Below, piece by piece: positions 25,798-34,545 of a DNA stretch of 64,000 bases (its first letter is position 1; every line of letters starts with the position of its first letter). The DNA is taken from NCBI GenBank assembly GCA_003389325.1, contig QQVE01000005.1, forward strand, positions 101,344 to 165,343. Direction: 5' to 3'. The translations under genes and the position numbers were made by a program. The notes beneath the pieces are model-generated. The model saw only the letters and a program-made list of their open reading frames with translations, had not been told where the DNA came from and did no database searches. This DNA is from Planctomycetota bacterium (GTDB lineage Bacteria; Planctomycetota; Planctomycetia; Pirellulales; PALSA-1355).

Positions 25798-26058
25798 CTA
25801 CTTCTTGGCCATCAGCTCTTCGACCAGCTTGGCAACGAGCGCCGGATTGTCCTGGGCAACGAGGTGCTCGATGCGCTTCTGGGGGATTTCCAGCTTTTCC
25901 ATGGCACCGGCCACGCTTTTCCATTTGCGCTCGCGGGCCTTGCCCTCGGCCAGGTACAACTCGGTGACCAACTCGCCCAGTCGCTGCAGCGCGATCGCGT
26001 CGCGGTTCTGGGAGTAGTTCTTGATGATCTTGTCTTGGTACTTCGATCGCTCGGCCAC
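25798..26058 (-). CDS. Small conserved helical protein of unknown function
   Basis: An 86-residue, highly charged, all-helical protein without signal or membrane segments (AERSKYQDKIIKNYSQN opening; KRIEHLVAQDNPALVAKLVEELMAKK ending). I recognise it only as a small cytoplasmic protein type seen in planctomycete genomes; no function is known to me. The start is GTG 26058, supported by AGGAG seven bases upstream; in-frame sequence to 26211 is not helical and overlaps the murJ leader. It is the first gene of the group with thyX and the CaMKII-association-domain gene. Confidence 0.75.
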   Translation of the reverse strand: MAERSKYQDKIIKNYSQNRDAIALQRLGELVTELYLAEGKARERKWKSVAGAMEKLEIPQKRIEHLVAQDNPALVAKLVEELMAKK

Positions 26059-26219
26059 GTGCAACTCCTGGTGGGGCCCAAGGGAGGGGACGACTTCCGT
26101 TTCGCGTCCCGTGATCTTCCCCAAATCGTCGCCGCTTGGCAACCGGCCGGGAAACGCCCCATCTTTCGCGGCAATTCCCGTCTTTGCGGCATTTCGCTCT
26201 CTGCCTACCATACCGGGCC

Positions 26220-27881
26220 ATGCCAGACAGCGAGCACCGGAAAATGGCCCGAGGCTTCTGGGCGACCAGCATCGGCACGCTGGCCAGCCGCGGGCTGGGC
26301 GTTGCCCGCGACGTGGTCACCGCGGCGCTGTTGGGCCTGGGGCAGGGGGGCGTGATGGACGCCTTGGTCGTGGCCTTTCGACTGCCCAACCTCTCGCGAC
26401 GTATCTTCGGCGAAGGGGCCTTAGCCGCCAGCTTTCTGCCCGTGTTTGCCGCCGAGCGCAGCCGTGATCCGCAGGCCGGCTGGCGACTGCTTAGCACGCT
26501 GCTGGCGACGCTGGCGGTCGGCCTCACCGGGCTGCTGCTCGCGGGCGAGGCCGTCTGCTTTTTGGCTTGGTGGCTGTGGGGCGACACGTCCTATGCGAAT
26601 CTGATCGGGCTGTCGGCCGTGCTGCTGCCCTACATGCTGCTGGTCTGCCTGGCGGCCCAGGTGTCGGCGGCCCTGCAGGGCATGATGCGATTTCGCGCTG
26701 CGGCGCTCGCGCCTTTGGCGTTAAACCTCTGTTGGCTCGCGGCGGCTTGGCTCGTGGCGCCGCGGCTGTCGGACGACCCGGCGGTGCGGGCCTACGTCAT
26801 TGCCGTGGCCATTGTCGTGGCCGGCGCGTTGCAACTGGCCGTGCAAGTGCCGGCGCTGTTGCGAGCGGGCTTTCGCTGGCAGCTTGACTGGAGAGCCGCC
26901 TCGCCGGCCGTGCGGCAAGTTGGCCGGGCGATGTTGCCGATTGCCCTGGGGCTGGCCGTCACGCAACTCAACACGCTGCTGGATAGCGTGATTGCCATCG
27001 TGCTGGCAGCGCCGCCCGGCGGCGAGCGAAGCATCGGCTGGCTGGGCGGGGCCGTCCGCTATCCGCTCGAGACGGGTGCCGCGGCGGCGATCTACTACGG
27101 CGAGCGGTTCTACCAGGTGCCGGTGGGCGTGTTGGGTATCGCGCTAGCGACGGTGATCTATCCGCTGCTAGCGCGGCACGCGGCCCACGGCAATCGCAAG
27201 CAGTTGACCGCCGATTTGGCGCTCGGCCTGCGGCTGGTGTGGTTCACGGCATTGCCGGCCGGCGTGGGCATCGTGCTGCTGGCCGAGCCGCTGGTGCGAG
27301 TGCTCTTCCAGCACGGCGCGTTTACGGCCGACGATACGCGTCGCGCCGCCGCGATGATCGCCTGCTATGCCAGCGCCGCCTGGGCTTACTGCGCGCTGCC
27401 GCTCTTGGTGCGAGGCTTCTATGCAATCGGCGAGCGGGGCACGCCGGCGCGGATCGGAGTCGTGGCCGTGGGGATCAATCTTGCGGCGACCGCCGCGCTC
27501 TTGTGGCCGCTGGGCGAACGGGCATTGGCCATCTCGACGGCTGTGGCGGCGAGCCTGCAAGTGGCGCTGCTGGGTGCCGCGTTTTCGCGCGTCGCCGGTC
27601 CGCTGCCCTGGCGCACCCTCGCTCGCACAGCCGGGCAGGGCGTGGTGGCCACCGCGGCGATGGCTGCCATCGTGCTGCTGATCGAACGGCTGATTCCCGA
27701 AGCTGCGGCTTCGCTGGCAGAGCAAGTGTTCGCACTGATACTGGCGATTGGCGGTGGGCTGGTCGCGTACCTGACGGCGGCCAGGCTGCTCCGCATGCGG
27801 GAGCTGGAGTTGCTGTTCGGGGCGTGGCCCGCCCGGCGGCAGAACATCTCCGCGGCGTCGGGGACCGAGGCGGCCCGCTAG
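26220..27881 (+). CDS. murJ: Lipid II flippase MurJ
   Basis: A 553-residue MOP-superfamily integral membrane protein that moves lipid-linked peptidoglycan precursors to the outer face of the inner membrane. TM1 and the next loop carry the conserved pattern (SIGTLASRGLGVARDVVTAALLG, split here by residue limits: TLASRGLGVARDV and ALLGLG), followed by DALVVAFRLPNLSRRIFGEGALAASFLPVF, in which the R-x-x-x-x-E-G-A segment is diagnostic. Later, YQVPVGVLGIALATVIYPLL and VRVLFQHGAFTADDTRRAA are also typical. About 14 TM helices are visible. Start at ATG 26220 (PDSEHRKMARGFW). Its stop overlaps the convergent DUF1501 stop by 4 bp at a CTAG. Confidence 0.93.
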   Translation: MPDSEHRKMARGFWATSIGTLASRGLGVARDVVTAALLGLGQGGVMDALVVAFRLPNLSRRIFGEGALAASFLPVFAAERSRDPQAGWRLLSTLLATLAVGLTGLLLAGEAVCFLAWWLWGDTSYANLIGLSAVLLPYMLLVCLAAQVSAALQGMMRFRAAALAPLALNLCWLAAAWLVAPRLSDDPAVRAYVIAVAIVVAGALQLAVQVPALLRAGFRWQLDWRAASPAVRQVGRAMLPIALGLAVTQLNTLLDSVIAIVLAAPPGGERSIGWLGGAVRYPLETGAAAAIYYGERFYQVPVGVLGIALATVIYPLLARHAAHGNRKQLTADLALGLRLVWFTALPAGVGIVLLAEPLVRVLFQHGAFTADDTRRAAAMIACYASAAWAYCALPLLVRGFYAIGERGTPARIGVVAVGINLAATAALLWPLGERALAISTAVAASLQVALLGAAFSRVAGPLPWRTLARTAGQGVVATAAMAAIVLLIERLIPEAAASLAEQVFALILAIGGGLVAYLTAARLLRMRELELLFGAWPARRQNISAASGTEAAR

Positions 27882-29377
27882 GCCATGATCTCGCGGATCG
27901 GATGGCCGAAGTCGATGTCGAGACGTTTGCGGCCCGGCACTTCAAGCCGGCGGGGATCGAGGCCCATCAGGTCGAGCACGGTCGCGTGAACGTCGGTGAC
28001 GTAGTGCCGGTTTTCAATGGCGTGGAAGCCGAGTGCGTCGGTCGCACCGTGGGCCACGCCACCCTTGAGTCCCCCGCCCGCCATCACCACCGAAAAGCCG
28101 AACGGATGGTGGTCGCGGCCGTTGGAGTTTTGCGTGCCGGGCGTGCGGCCGAATTCGGTGCCGATGACGACGATCGTCTCATCCAGCAGGCCGCGACGCT
28201 TGAGGTCCTGGATGAGCGCCGCGATCGGACGGTCGATCTGACCGCAGAGCGTGCTGTGGCTGGTCTTCAAGTTGCCATGGGCGTCCCAGGCGCCGGCTCC
28301 GCCGTTCGATCCGTGAAAGATCTGCACGAAACGCACGCCTTGCTCGACCAGCCGCCGGGCCACCAGGCATTGGCGCCCGAAGGGCTCGGTTTCCTTTTGA
28401 TCGAGGCCATACAGCTTGTGCGTGTCTTCGGTTTCCTGGGCACAGTCCACGACGTCGGGCACGGCCGTCTGCATGTGAAAGGCCAACTCGTACGACTTGA
28501 TGCGGGCGCGAATGTCCTGATCTTCGGGATACTCGACCGCGGCCAGCTTGTTGAGCTTGTTGAGCAGGGTGAACTCGGCTTGCTGCTCTTCGCGGTAAAC
28601 GTCGGCGCTGGGCATGGCGAAAGGCAGGGGAGCCGCCGGATCGACGCCCAGTTGCACGCCGCTATGTTCGGGGCCGAGATAGTTGGCGCCGTGCGCTCCG
28701 ATTCCGCCGCAGCAGTCGGCGATTGGCGTGCCCAGCACGACAAACCGCGGCAGGTTTTCGTTGATCGATCCCAGACCGTAGTGCACCCAGGAGCCGATCG
28801 TGGGGAACTGCCCCTCCAGCACATGACGCCCGGTGTGGAACTGGAGCTGGGCTCCGTGGTTGTTGTCGGTGGTCCACATCGAGCGGACGATGGCCAGGTC
28901 GTCGGCGCATGAGCCCAGGTGCGGAAACCAGTCGCTGATTTCCAGGCCGCTTTGCCCGCGTTTCTGGAAGGCCACTTGCAGGGGAAACAGCTTGTGGCGG
29001 ATGTGGCCGTTGGCATCGTCGGGCACGACGATGCGGAGGTTTTCTTCGACGAAGCTGGCGGTGAGCACGTCCTTGTGCGGCGTGTTGCCGATTTCCTGCC
29101 CGCCGAACTCGTTGAGCGCGGGCTTGGGATCGAAGCTTTCCATGTGGCTCATGCCGCCCACCAGGAAGATCCAGATCACGCTCTTGGCTCGCGGGCGATG
29201 ATGGGCTCGTCCGTCGGGCGGCTGCCAGGCCGATGTCGCACCCCGGGCGATGCCATCTCCCAGCAGCATCTCGCCCAGTGCCAGGCCCGTGAAGCCCATG
29301 CCCACGTCGGCCAGGAATGCCCGGCGCGGCAGACGGGTGTTTCGGCTCGGGGATTGTGGCTGGCGCCAGCGTCTCAT
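27878..29377 (-). CDS. DUF1501 protein, Tat-exported (sulfatase-like fold)
   Basis: A 499-residue member of the planctomycete-expanded DUF1501 family. The N-terminus has a twin-arginine-type signal (LPRRAFLADVGMGFTGLALG). The core shows SVIWIFLVGGMSHMESFDPKP, RFVQIFHGSNGGAGAWDAHGN, the family's ETIVVIGTEFGRTPGTQNSNGRDHHPFGFSVVMAGGG region (G-R-D-H metal-site-like motif) and a C-terminal VHATVLDLMGLDPRRLEV. It is an alkaline-phosphatase/sulfatase-like fold with no assigned substrate. It starts 11 bp after the DUF1549/DUF1553 gene on the same strand; the two families form obligate neighbours across planctomycetes. Confidence 0.9.
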   Translation of the reverse strand: MRRWRQPQSPSRNTRLPRRAFLADVGMGFTGLALGEMLLGDGIARGATSAWQPPDGRAHHRPRAKSVIWIFLVGGMSHMESFDPKPALNEFGGQEIGNTPHKDVLTASFVEENLRIVVPDDANGHIRHKLFPLQVAFQKRGQSGLEISDWFPHLGSCADDLAIVRSMWTTDNNHGAQLQFHTGRHVLEGQFPTIGSWVHYGLGSINENLPRFVVLGTPIADCCGGIGAHGANYLGPEHSGVQLGVDPAAPLPFAMPSADVYREEQQAEFTLLNKLNKLAAVEYPEDQDIRARIKSYELAFHMQTAVPDVVDCAQETEDTHKLYGLDQKETEPFGRQCLVARRLVEQGVRFVQIFHGSNGGAGAWDAHGNLKTSHSTLCGQIDRPIAALIQDLKRRGLLDETIVVIGTEFGRTPGTQNSNGRDHHPFGFSVVMAGGGLKGGVAHGATDALGFHAIENRHYVTDVHATVLDLMGLDPRRLEVPGRKRLDIDFGHPIREIMA

Positions 29378-29388
29378 GGCAGTATCTC

Positions 29389-32205
29389 TCAGCGGACCGT
29401 CAGGAAGTCGTTGTGGTTCAAGAGCACGTGCAGCAGGTTCTCGCGAGCGCGGGCGTGCGGATCGGCCGCCGGCGGCACGTCGCTCTCCTCCTCCGATTCG
29501 AAGGCGGCAAGCTTCGCGGGATCGGCAAACATCCGCGATTGCTCAGCCAGAAACGCCAGGCAGGCGTCGCGCTCTTCGTCGCTGGGCGGCCGACAAAGCA
29601 CGCGCTCGAACGCCGCGGCAATGAACGCCGTCTCGCTCTCGGGCGTCGGCTGCGTCTGCAATTGATCGGCCAACGTGCCGGCCAGCCGCCGCGCCTGGGC
29701 CAGCGACAGCGGGCTGTTGACCATCGCCAGCGCCTGCTGCGGCACGATTGTCTCGCTGCGGCGGTAGCAATCCGTGACGTTGGCCCGATCGAACGTGTCG
29801 AGAAACGTCATCTTCTTCTCTTTGCTGCCGCGGAAGTAGAGGCTGCGGCGGGCAACCTCTTGGCCCGTGTTCTGGTCGAGCTCGGGTCCGCCCATCGTTT
29901 CGTCCAGTGCACCGGCCACGTAGAGCGTGCTGTCGCGGACAACTTCGGCCTCCATGCGCCGGGCGTTGGCGTGCCACAAGTAGCGATTCTCGGGATCGCG
30001 GGCCAGGTTCGACTCGTCGCGGGCGGTCGAGGCCATCCTGTAGGCGGCACTGGTGACGATCAACCGGTGCAGCGACTTCATCCGCCAGCCCTGCTCCATA
30101 AACTCCACGGCCAGCCAATCGAGCAACTCGGGGTGCGTCGGCTCTTGGCCGTTGCGCCCGAAGTCGAACACGCTTTGCACGAGCGGATCGCCGAAATGAC
30201 GCATCCAAATGTGGTTGACCGCCACGCGCGCGGTGAGCGGGTTCTCTTCCGAAGCGATCCAGCGGGCCAGCGCGGCCCGGCGGCCGGTGCTGCTGCTGGG
30301 AAAGACTTGGGTGAAGTGCGTGTAGCTGTCGTCGCTCTTGGCCAGCGCGGCCTGGGCCGTTTCCCGCACTTGGCGAGCCGCGGTCAACTTACTCTCGGCC
30401 AGTTCGATGTTCTTCTTGGCGTTATCGCCGCCGGCGGCTTTGGCCCGCTCGACTCCGTTTTCGGCCACGAGCACTTTGTGCCGAGCGCGTTCGACGGCGG
30501 CGACCCCTTCGGCGCGGCTGGCTTCGCGTGCCAGCTCCTCGGCGTTCGCGGCAGGCGGAGTGGCGAACGTGGCCGCGTCGGCGGCGATCTTGGCCCGCAC
30601 GGCCACGAGTTCGGCGGCCGTGGCCAGCGTTTCGCTTTCGGCCAATTCGACGTTGCGCTCCGCGTCACGAAGTGCCACCTGCAGCTCGTCCTTGCCGGTA
30701 GTCGCTTCTTGCTTCGGTGGATCGGCTTTCGGCTCGGCCGATTCGGCCTCGGCCCCATTGCCGGCCGGCGGGGACTTCGCGGCAGGGGGCGAAGCCGTGT
30801 CGGCCAGGGCAGCCAGCTTCTGCCGGGCCGCGGCGAGCGCTTCGCTCCGGGTTGCCAGCGATTTCCGCGCGGTGTCGGCCGAAGCGATCGCTTCGGCGAG
30901 GGTCTCCTGCTGCACGAACGCCCGTAGCCCCGGATAGTAGGCTTCGGGCGGGAGCTCAACCGAGGCGATGCGCAGCGTATCGCCGCCGAGCACTGCCGGC
31001 ACGCCGGGGGACAGCGGGTTTTCCTTGTCGGGCTTGGCTTCGTTGCCGCGCTCGAACAAGTAGGTCGGCGTGTCCGCATCGGCGTCATAAGCGTGTACCA
31101 GACCGTCGTGCTTGGTGTCGCTCTGGCCGGGCACGCGGTCGGTGCGCACCTGGTGCGGCTCGAAGAACGCGCGGAACTGGTAGTACTCGCGCTGCGCAAT
31201 CGGGTCGTACATGTGATTGTGGCAGCGGGCGCAATTGAGCGTGATGCCCAGGAAGGCCTTCGACGTGTGTTCCACGGTGTTGTCGAGCCACACGTTGCGA
31301 TTGAACTTGTACCAGTTGCGCACCAGGAACCCGGTGGCGCGGCGTGCTTCTTCGTCGGCCGGGGCGATTTCGTCGGCGGCCAGCATCTCGGCGACCATCC
31401 GATCGTACGGCTTGTCTGCGTTGAGCGATTCGACGATCCAATCGCGCCACCGCCAAATGTGCGGCTGGCTCTCGCGCACTTCCTGGCCGTAACCGTCCCA
31501 GTCGCTATAGCGCCAGACGTCCATCCAGTGCCGCCCCCAACGCTCGCCGTAGCGCGGGCTGGCCAGCAAGCGATCTACTACCTTTTCGTAGGCGTCGGGC
31601 GACGCGTCGGCCTGAAACGCACGCAGCTCCTCGGGCGTGGGCGGCAGCCCGATCAGGTCGAGATACACGCGCCGCAGCAGCAAGTTCTTTTCGGCAGGCG
31701 GCATCGGAGTGAGCCCTTGCCGCTGGTGCTCGACCGCCAGGAAACGATCGATCGGGTGCTGGGACCACGCGTCGGGCGATGTCTCGGGCAGCGGCGGCCG
31801 CACCGGCTTGCGAAACGACCAGTGCTCACGCGGGTCGGCCGGCAACGGCTCCTGGGGCGCGGGAGCGCCGGCGTCGATCCAGGCTCGCAGCGTGGCAATT
31901 TGTTCGTCGGAAAGCGGATCGGCTTCCAGCGGCATTTGCTCGACGTCGCCCGAACCGTCGACGGCTTGAATCAAAACGCTCTTGTCGCTGGAGGCAGCCA
32001 GTGCCGTGCCGCGGACGCCGCCCTGCCGCATGAACGATATGTGATCCAGCCTTAGGCCCGATTCCTGCTCAATCGCCCCGTGGCAGCGGATGCAGTGCTG
32101 CTCGAGGATCGGTTTCACGTCGCGGACGTAGTCCACGCTTTCGGCCGCGCAGAGCGCGGGGGCCCAGGCGAGCAGAGCGAGCAGGATGGCGCCGGCGAGT
32201 CGCAT
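29389..32205 (-). CDS. PSD1 cytochrome-like, DUF1549 and DUF1553 protein with coiled-coil insert
   Basis: A 938-residue secreted protein. After a signal peptide (AGAILLALLAWAPALCAA) comes a PSD1/planctomycete cytochrome-c-like domain with a haem motif in ILEQHCIRCHGAIE (C-x2-C-H). DUF1549 follows (about residues 160-370), with DLIGLPPTPEE, SPRYGERWGRHWMDVWRY and a second C-x2-C-H in LNCARCHNHMYDPI. Residues about 425-625 are an Ala/Glu/Lys-rich coiled coil broken by a Pro-rich linker. DUF1553 closes it (ARWIASEENPLTARVAVNHI, PTHPELLDWLAVEFM, VRDSTLYVAGALDE, IVPQQALAMVNSPL). Start chosen at ATG 32205, where the signal peptide begins. A periplasmic electron-transfer or glycan-degradation role is often suggested for the family but unproven. 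Operon with the following DUF1501 gene. Confidence 0.88.
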   Translation of the reverse strand: MRLAGAILLALLAWAPALCAAESVDYVRDVKPILEQHCIRCHGAIEQESGLRLDHISFMRQGGVRGTALAASSDKSVLIQAVDGSGDVEQMPLEADPLSDEQIATLRAWIDAGAPAPQEPLPADPREHWSFRKPVRPPLPETSPDAWSQHPIDRFLAVEHQRQGLTPMPPAEKNLLLRRVYLDLIGLPPTPEELRAFQADASPDAYEKVVDRLLASPRYGERWGRHWMDVWRYSDWDGYGQEVRESQPHIWRWRDWIVESLNADKPYDRMVAEMLAADEIAPADEEARRATGFLVRNWYKFNRNVWLDNTVEHTSKAFLGITLNCARCHNHMYDPIAQREYYQFRAFFEPHQVRTDRVPGQSDTKHDGLVHAYDADADTPTYLFERGNEAKPDKENPLSPGVPAVLGGDTLRIASVELPPEAYYPGLRAFVQQETLAEAIASADTARKSLATRSEALAAARQKLAALADTASPPAAKSPPAGNGAEAESAEPKADPPKQEATTGKDELQVALRDAERNVELAESETLATAAELVAVRAKIAADAATFATPPAANAEELAREASRAEGVAAVERARHKVLVAENGVERAKAAGGDNAKKNIELAESKLTAARQVRETAQAALAKSDDSYTHFTQVFPSSSTGRRAALARWIASEENPLTARVAVNHIWMRHFGDPLVQSVFDFGRNGQEPTHPELLDWLAVEFMEQGWRMKSLHRLIVTSAAYRMASTARDESNLARDPENRYLWHANARRMEAEVVRDSTLYVAGALDETMGGPELDQNTGQEVARRSLYFRGSKEKKMTFLDTFDRANVTDCYRRSETIVPQQALAMVNSPLSLAQARRLAGTLADQLQTQPTPESETAFIAAAFERVLCRPPSDEERDACLAFLAEQSRMFADPAKLAAFESEEESDVPPAADPHARARENLLHVLLNHNDFLTVR

Positions 32206-32332
32206 CGAGGGTGGGCTCCAGCGTCCAGGTGGGGCCGCGCAAATCGGTGGATTCGCGCGGTCGCATGCGGTGGGGTTCATGATACCCGCGCCCGGCGCAG
32301 GCGGCAAGCAATCGCAGTGGGGTGGCGAGGGC

Positions 32333-33238
32333 CTAGGATTTCGGTGCCACCGCGTTTTGCCGCATCCATTCGACGTAGTCGCGCGCGTAACGGTCGAGAT
32401 TTTCGAGGCTGCCTCCGCCGCGAATGGGCGAGCACATTTCGTAGTGGGCCGGACCGTCGAAGCCGCCTTCGGAAAGGCCCGCGAAGAACGCCGCGTAGTC
32501 GATGAACCCATCGCCGAACGGCACGGCCCGCACTATGTCGGGCTCGAGGCGCTCGTAGTTGACCAACTCGGGCCGGTAGCGATAGCGCGGAATGCGAACG
32601 TAGTCGGCGTTGGTCGTGATGGCCGTGTAGGGCGCCATCCGCCGGGCTGTCTCGAACAGCTCCTCGCCGCGCAGGGCGGGGGACCAGGCGTCGAAGCCAA
32701 GCTTTACGTTCGCTCGATCGATTTCGCCAATCAAATCCAACAGCGCGTCGCTATGTAGCGCTACGTCGTGGTGGTTTTGCACGGCCAGCGTGACGCCGAA
32801 GTCCCAGGCTCGCACGGCGCACTCCCGCAGGCACGCGACGACGTGATTCCACGCGGGGGTCGGCGCCAGGCTGGCGTCTTCGTAGGCCGTGAAGACGCGG
32901 ACGATTTGCGTGTCGAGCGCCGAGGCGATGCGGCACAGCGACGTGACGTAGTCGAACTGCATTTCGAGAAACGGCACCTCGGCGGCGCGCTGCGGGGCGA
33001 AGTCGGTGTAGCCGGCCACGGCCGAGCAACGCACACGATGCCTGCTCATCGCTTCGCGCACCGACTCCAGCAATGCTTCGTCCGTATCGAGCGGTGCCAG
33101 ATGCGGCCGCTTGCCCGCTAGCATGACGGCCGGATAGCCCAACTCCGCCGCCTTGGCCACGAAGTCGACGACGCCGAGTTGCGCTTGGCCCCACAGTCCG
33201 GCGTAGCTGATCGAAAACAGGCTCAGCTCGAACGACAT
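32333..33238 (-). CDS. Sugar phosphate isomerase/epimerase-like TIM-barrel protein
   Basis: A 301-residue cytoplasmic TIM barrel of the AP-endonuclease-2 type. Features include MSFELSLFSISYAGLWGQ, LGYPAVMLAGKRPHL (strand 2), VTLAVQNHHDVALHSDALLDLI, VKLGFDAWSPAL (metal-ligand Asp), and the ending FDGPAHYEMCSPIRGGG with the last metal-ligand Glu. The strand-4 ligand appears as Gln-Asn (AVQNHHD) rather than the commoner Glu-Asn, a substitution seen in some hydrolase and isomerase relatives. The substrate is unknown. It is separated from the DUF1549 gene by 127 bp and starts opposite the small membrane-protein gene. Confidence 0.82.
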   Translation of the reverse strand: MSFELSLFSISYAGLWGQAQLGVVDFVAKAAELGYPAVMLAGKRPHLAPLDTDEALLESVREAMSRHRVRCSAVAGYTDFAPQRAAEVPFLEMQFDYVTSLCRIASALDTQIVRVFTAYEDASLAPTPAWNHVVACLRECAVRAWDFGVTLAVQNHHDVALHSDALLDLIGEIDRANVKLGFDAWSPALRGEELFETARRMAPYTAITTNADYVRIPRYRYRPELVNYERLEPDIVRAVPFGDGFIDYAAFFAGLSEGGFDGPAHYEMCSPIRGGGSLENLDRYARDYVEWMRQNAVAPKS

Positions 33239-33285
33239 GGCATTTCCTGGTCCGGAAAAAACGACACCGATACACGCGAAAGCAG

Positions 33286-33291
33286 TATACT
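33286..33291 (+). promoter_or_regulatory. Candidate -10 hexamer for the small membrane-protein gene
   Basis: TATACT in the divergent region, 66 bp before the start at 33358. No strong -35 box lies at the right distance (GACACC is the nearest). It matches the hexamers at 2592 and, on the other strand, 39156. Confidence 0.3.
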
Positions 33292-33357
33292 GCGGCTAGT
33301 GCCGCATCACGAGGCGGCGGGCCTTCCACAGCGGGCCAGGCGGAGAAAGGGCACACG

Positions 33358-33765
33358 ATGAGCGTTCCCCTGGAATCCGAGGCCGTCGACTACCGCGATT
33401 CGGTCTACGACGAATTCTTCGACATCGCGGCGGCCGAGCAACCGATTTCGTCCGTGCTGCCACAATCGCCGGGTAGCCGGTTCGTGCTGGTGCTGGTAAA
33501 CGCGTTTCTGATTCCCAGCACGATCTTAGTATTACAGGTATTGCACACGATTCCACTGCCGCAAGCCTGGCAATGGCGTGTCGTGTACTACCTGTTTCTG
33601 GAGTGCGTCGTTGCCTTCGGCATGATCTGCGTGCTCAGCGGGCTGTGGGGGATTTATCGGGCGAGGTGGATCGCGAAAGTCTTCGACGGGCTCTACACGA
33701 AGTTCTTCCTGGTCCTGTTCGTGTCCCTGCTGGCGGCGTGGCTAAGCATGATCCTGACTGGCTGA
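33358..33765 (+). CDS. Small integral membrane protein of unknown function
   Basis: A 135-residue protein with an acidic N-terminal tail of about 40 residues (SVPLESEAVDYRDSVYDEFF) and three hydrophobic segments: about 42-61 (FVLVLVNAFLIPSTILVLQV), 73-97 (VVYYLFLECVVAFGMICVLS) and 112-133 (YTKFFLVLFVSLLAAWLSMI). There are no catalytic motifs, and I do not recognise the family. A GGAG site lies about ten bases before the ATG. It is followed by a two-way terminator shared with the convergent secreted-protein gene. Confidence 0.75.
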   Translation: MSVPLESEAVDYRDSVYDEFFDIAAAEQPISSVLPQSPGSRFVLVLVNAFLIPSTILVLQVLHTIPLPQAWQWRVVYYLFLECVVAFGMICVLSGLWGIYRARWIAKVFDGLYTKFFLVLFVSLLAAWLSMILTG

Positions 33766-33773
33766 GGATCGCC

Positions 33774-33836
33774 ACAAAAAACACGTGCGTCAGCGATTCG
33801 ACGGGACGAACGGCCGACGCACGCGCTTGGTTTTTC
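33774..33836. terminator. Bidirectional terminator between convergent genes
   Basis: An 8-bp inverted repeat (CGTGCGTC at 33784-33791 and GACGCACG at 33816-33823) is flanked by an A-run on the left and a TTTTT run on the right, so either strand's transcript would end in a stem and U-run. The 24-nt loop is long. It lies exactly between the stops at 33765 and 33850. Confidence 0.45.
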
Positions 33837-33849
33837 GCAGGGAAAGCTT

Positions 33850-34296
33850 CTACTCGTTAATGGTGAGCTGGCTGGCCGATTCGCGCCGTGCGAGGTTCTC
33901 GGCTTTTCGCGCCGCGCGTCGTGCAAGCTCGGCCTCGCGACGCTCCCGGATCGCGTCGAGTTTCATCTGGCGTTTCTCTTCGTCGGCCTGGGCAATGTCG
34001 GCTTGCTGCTCTTGATAGGCCTGTTGCAGTTGCTGGCGATAGGCCTGCTGCCTTTCCTGCATCTGCTGCATGTAGTTCAGGCGCATCTGCTGAGCGTACT
34101 GCCGCGCCAGCATGGCCCGCGCCAACTCGGACGAACTGATTGAGATCGTGCCCCGCGAGAGGGCGCCGACGGCCGCGGCGGCTCCTTCACCGCCGCCTCC
34201 CCCTCCACCGCCTCCGCGCTGGCATGCCTGGGCGTGGGCGCTGCTGGTCATTGCCGCGGCCATGGTCAGACTCAATGCAACGACGAGTGCTCTCAT
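33850..34296 (-). CDS. Small secreted Gly-run and Gln-rich coiled-coil protein
   Basis: A 148-residue exported protein. The signal peptide ALVVALSLTMAAAMTSSAHAQ is followed by a nine-glycine run, an Ala/Ser-rich stretch and a long Gln/Glu/Arg/Lys helix (about residues 60-140; QQMQERQQAYRQQLQQAYQ), which should form a coiled coil. The composition suggests a structural or binding protein. No family is recognised. Start chosen at ATG 34296, where the signal peptide starts; the in-frame sequence further upstream has no signal. Confidence 0.7.
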   Translation of the reverse strand: MRALVVALSLTMAAAMTSSAHAQACQRGGGGGGGGGEGAAAAVGALSRGTISISSSELARAMLARQYAQQMRLNYMQQMQERQQAYRQQLQQAYQEQQADIAQADEEKRQMKLDAIRERREAELARRAARKAENLARRESASQLTINE

Positions 34297-34545
34297 CTCT
34301 GCTCCCCCTATTTTTGGAGTGGGTGCGATTGAACCATTCGCCCGGTCCGCACTTGCCCCTGCGGCGCACCGGCGCCCACGTCGTCTGCATTGTAACCCGA
34401 CGGTTTCGCGAGGTGGGGAGAATCGGGCTCCGTCGCGCTGGTTTTTCACCAGCGGTTCACGCGAACGCGCGTTCCGTAATAACCGACAGCGAGACGGTGA
34501 CATCTCGGTTCGTTTCCGCTCTGCGCGAGGCGGACACGCGTCGGC

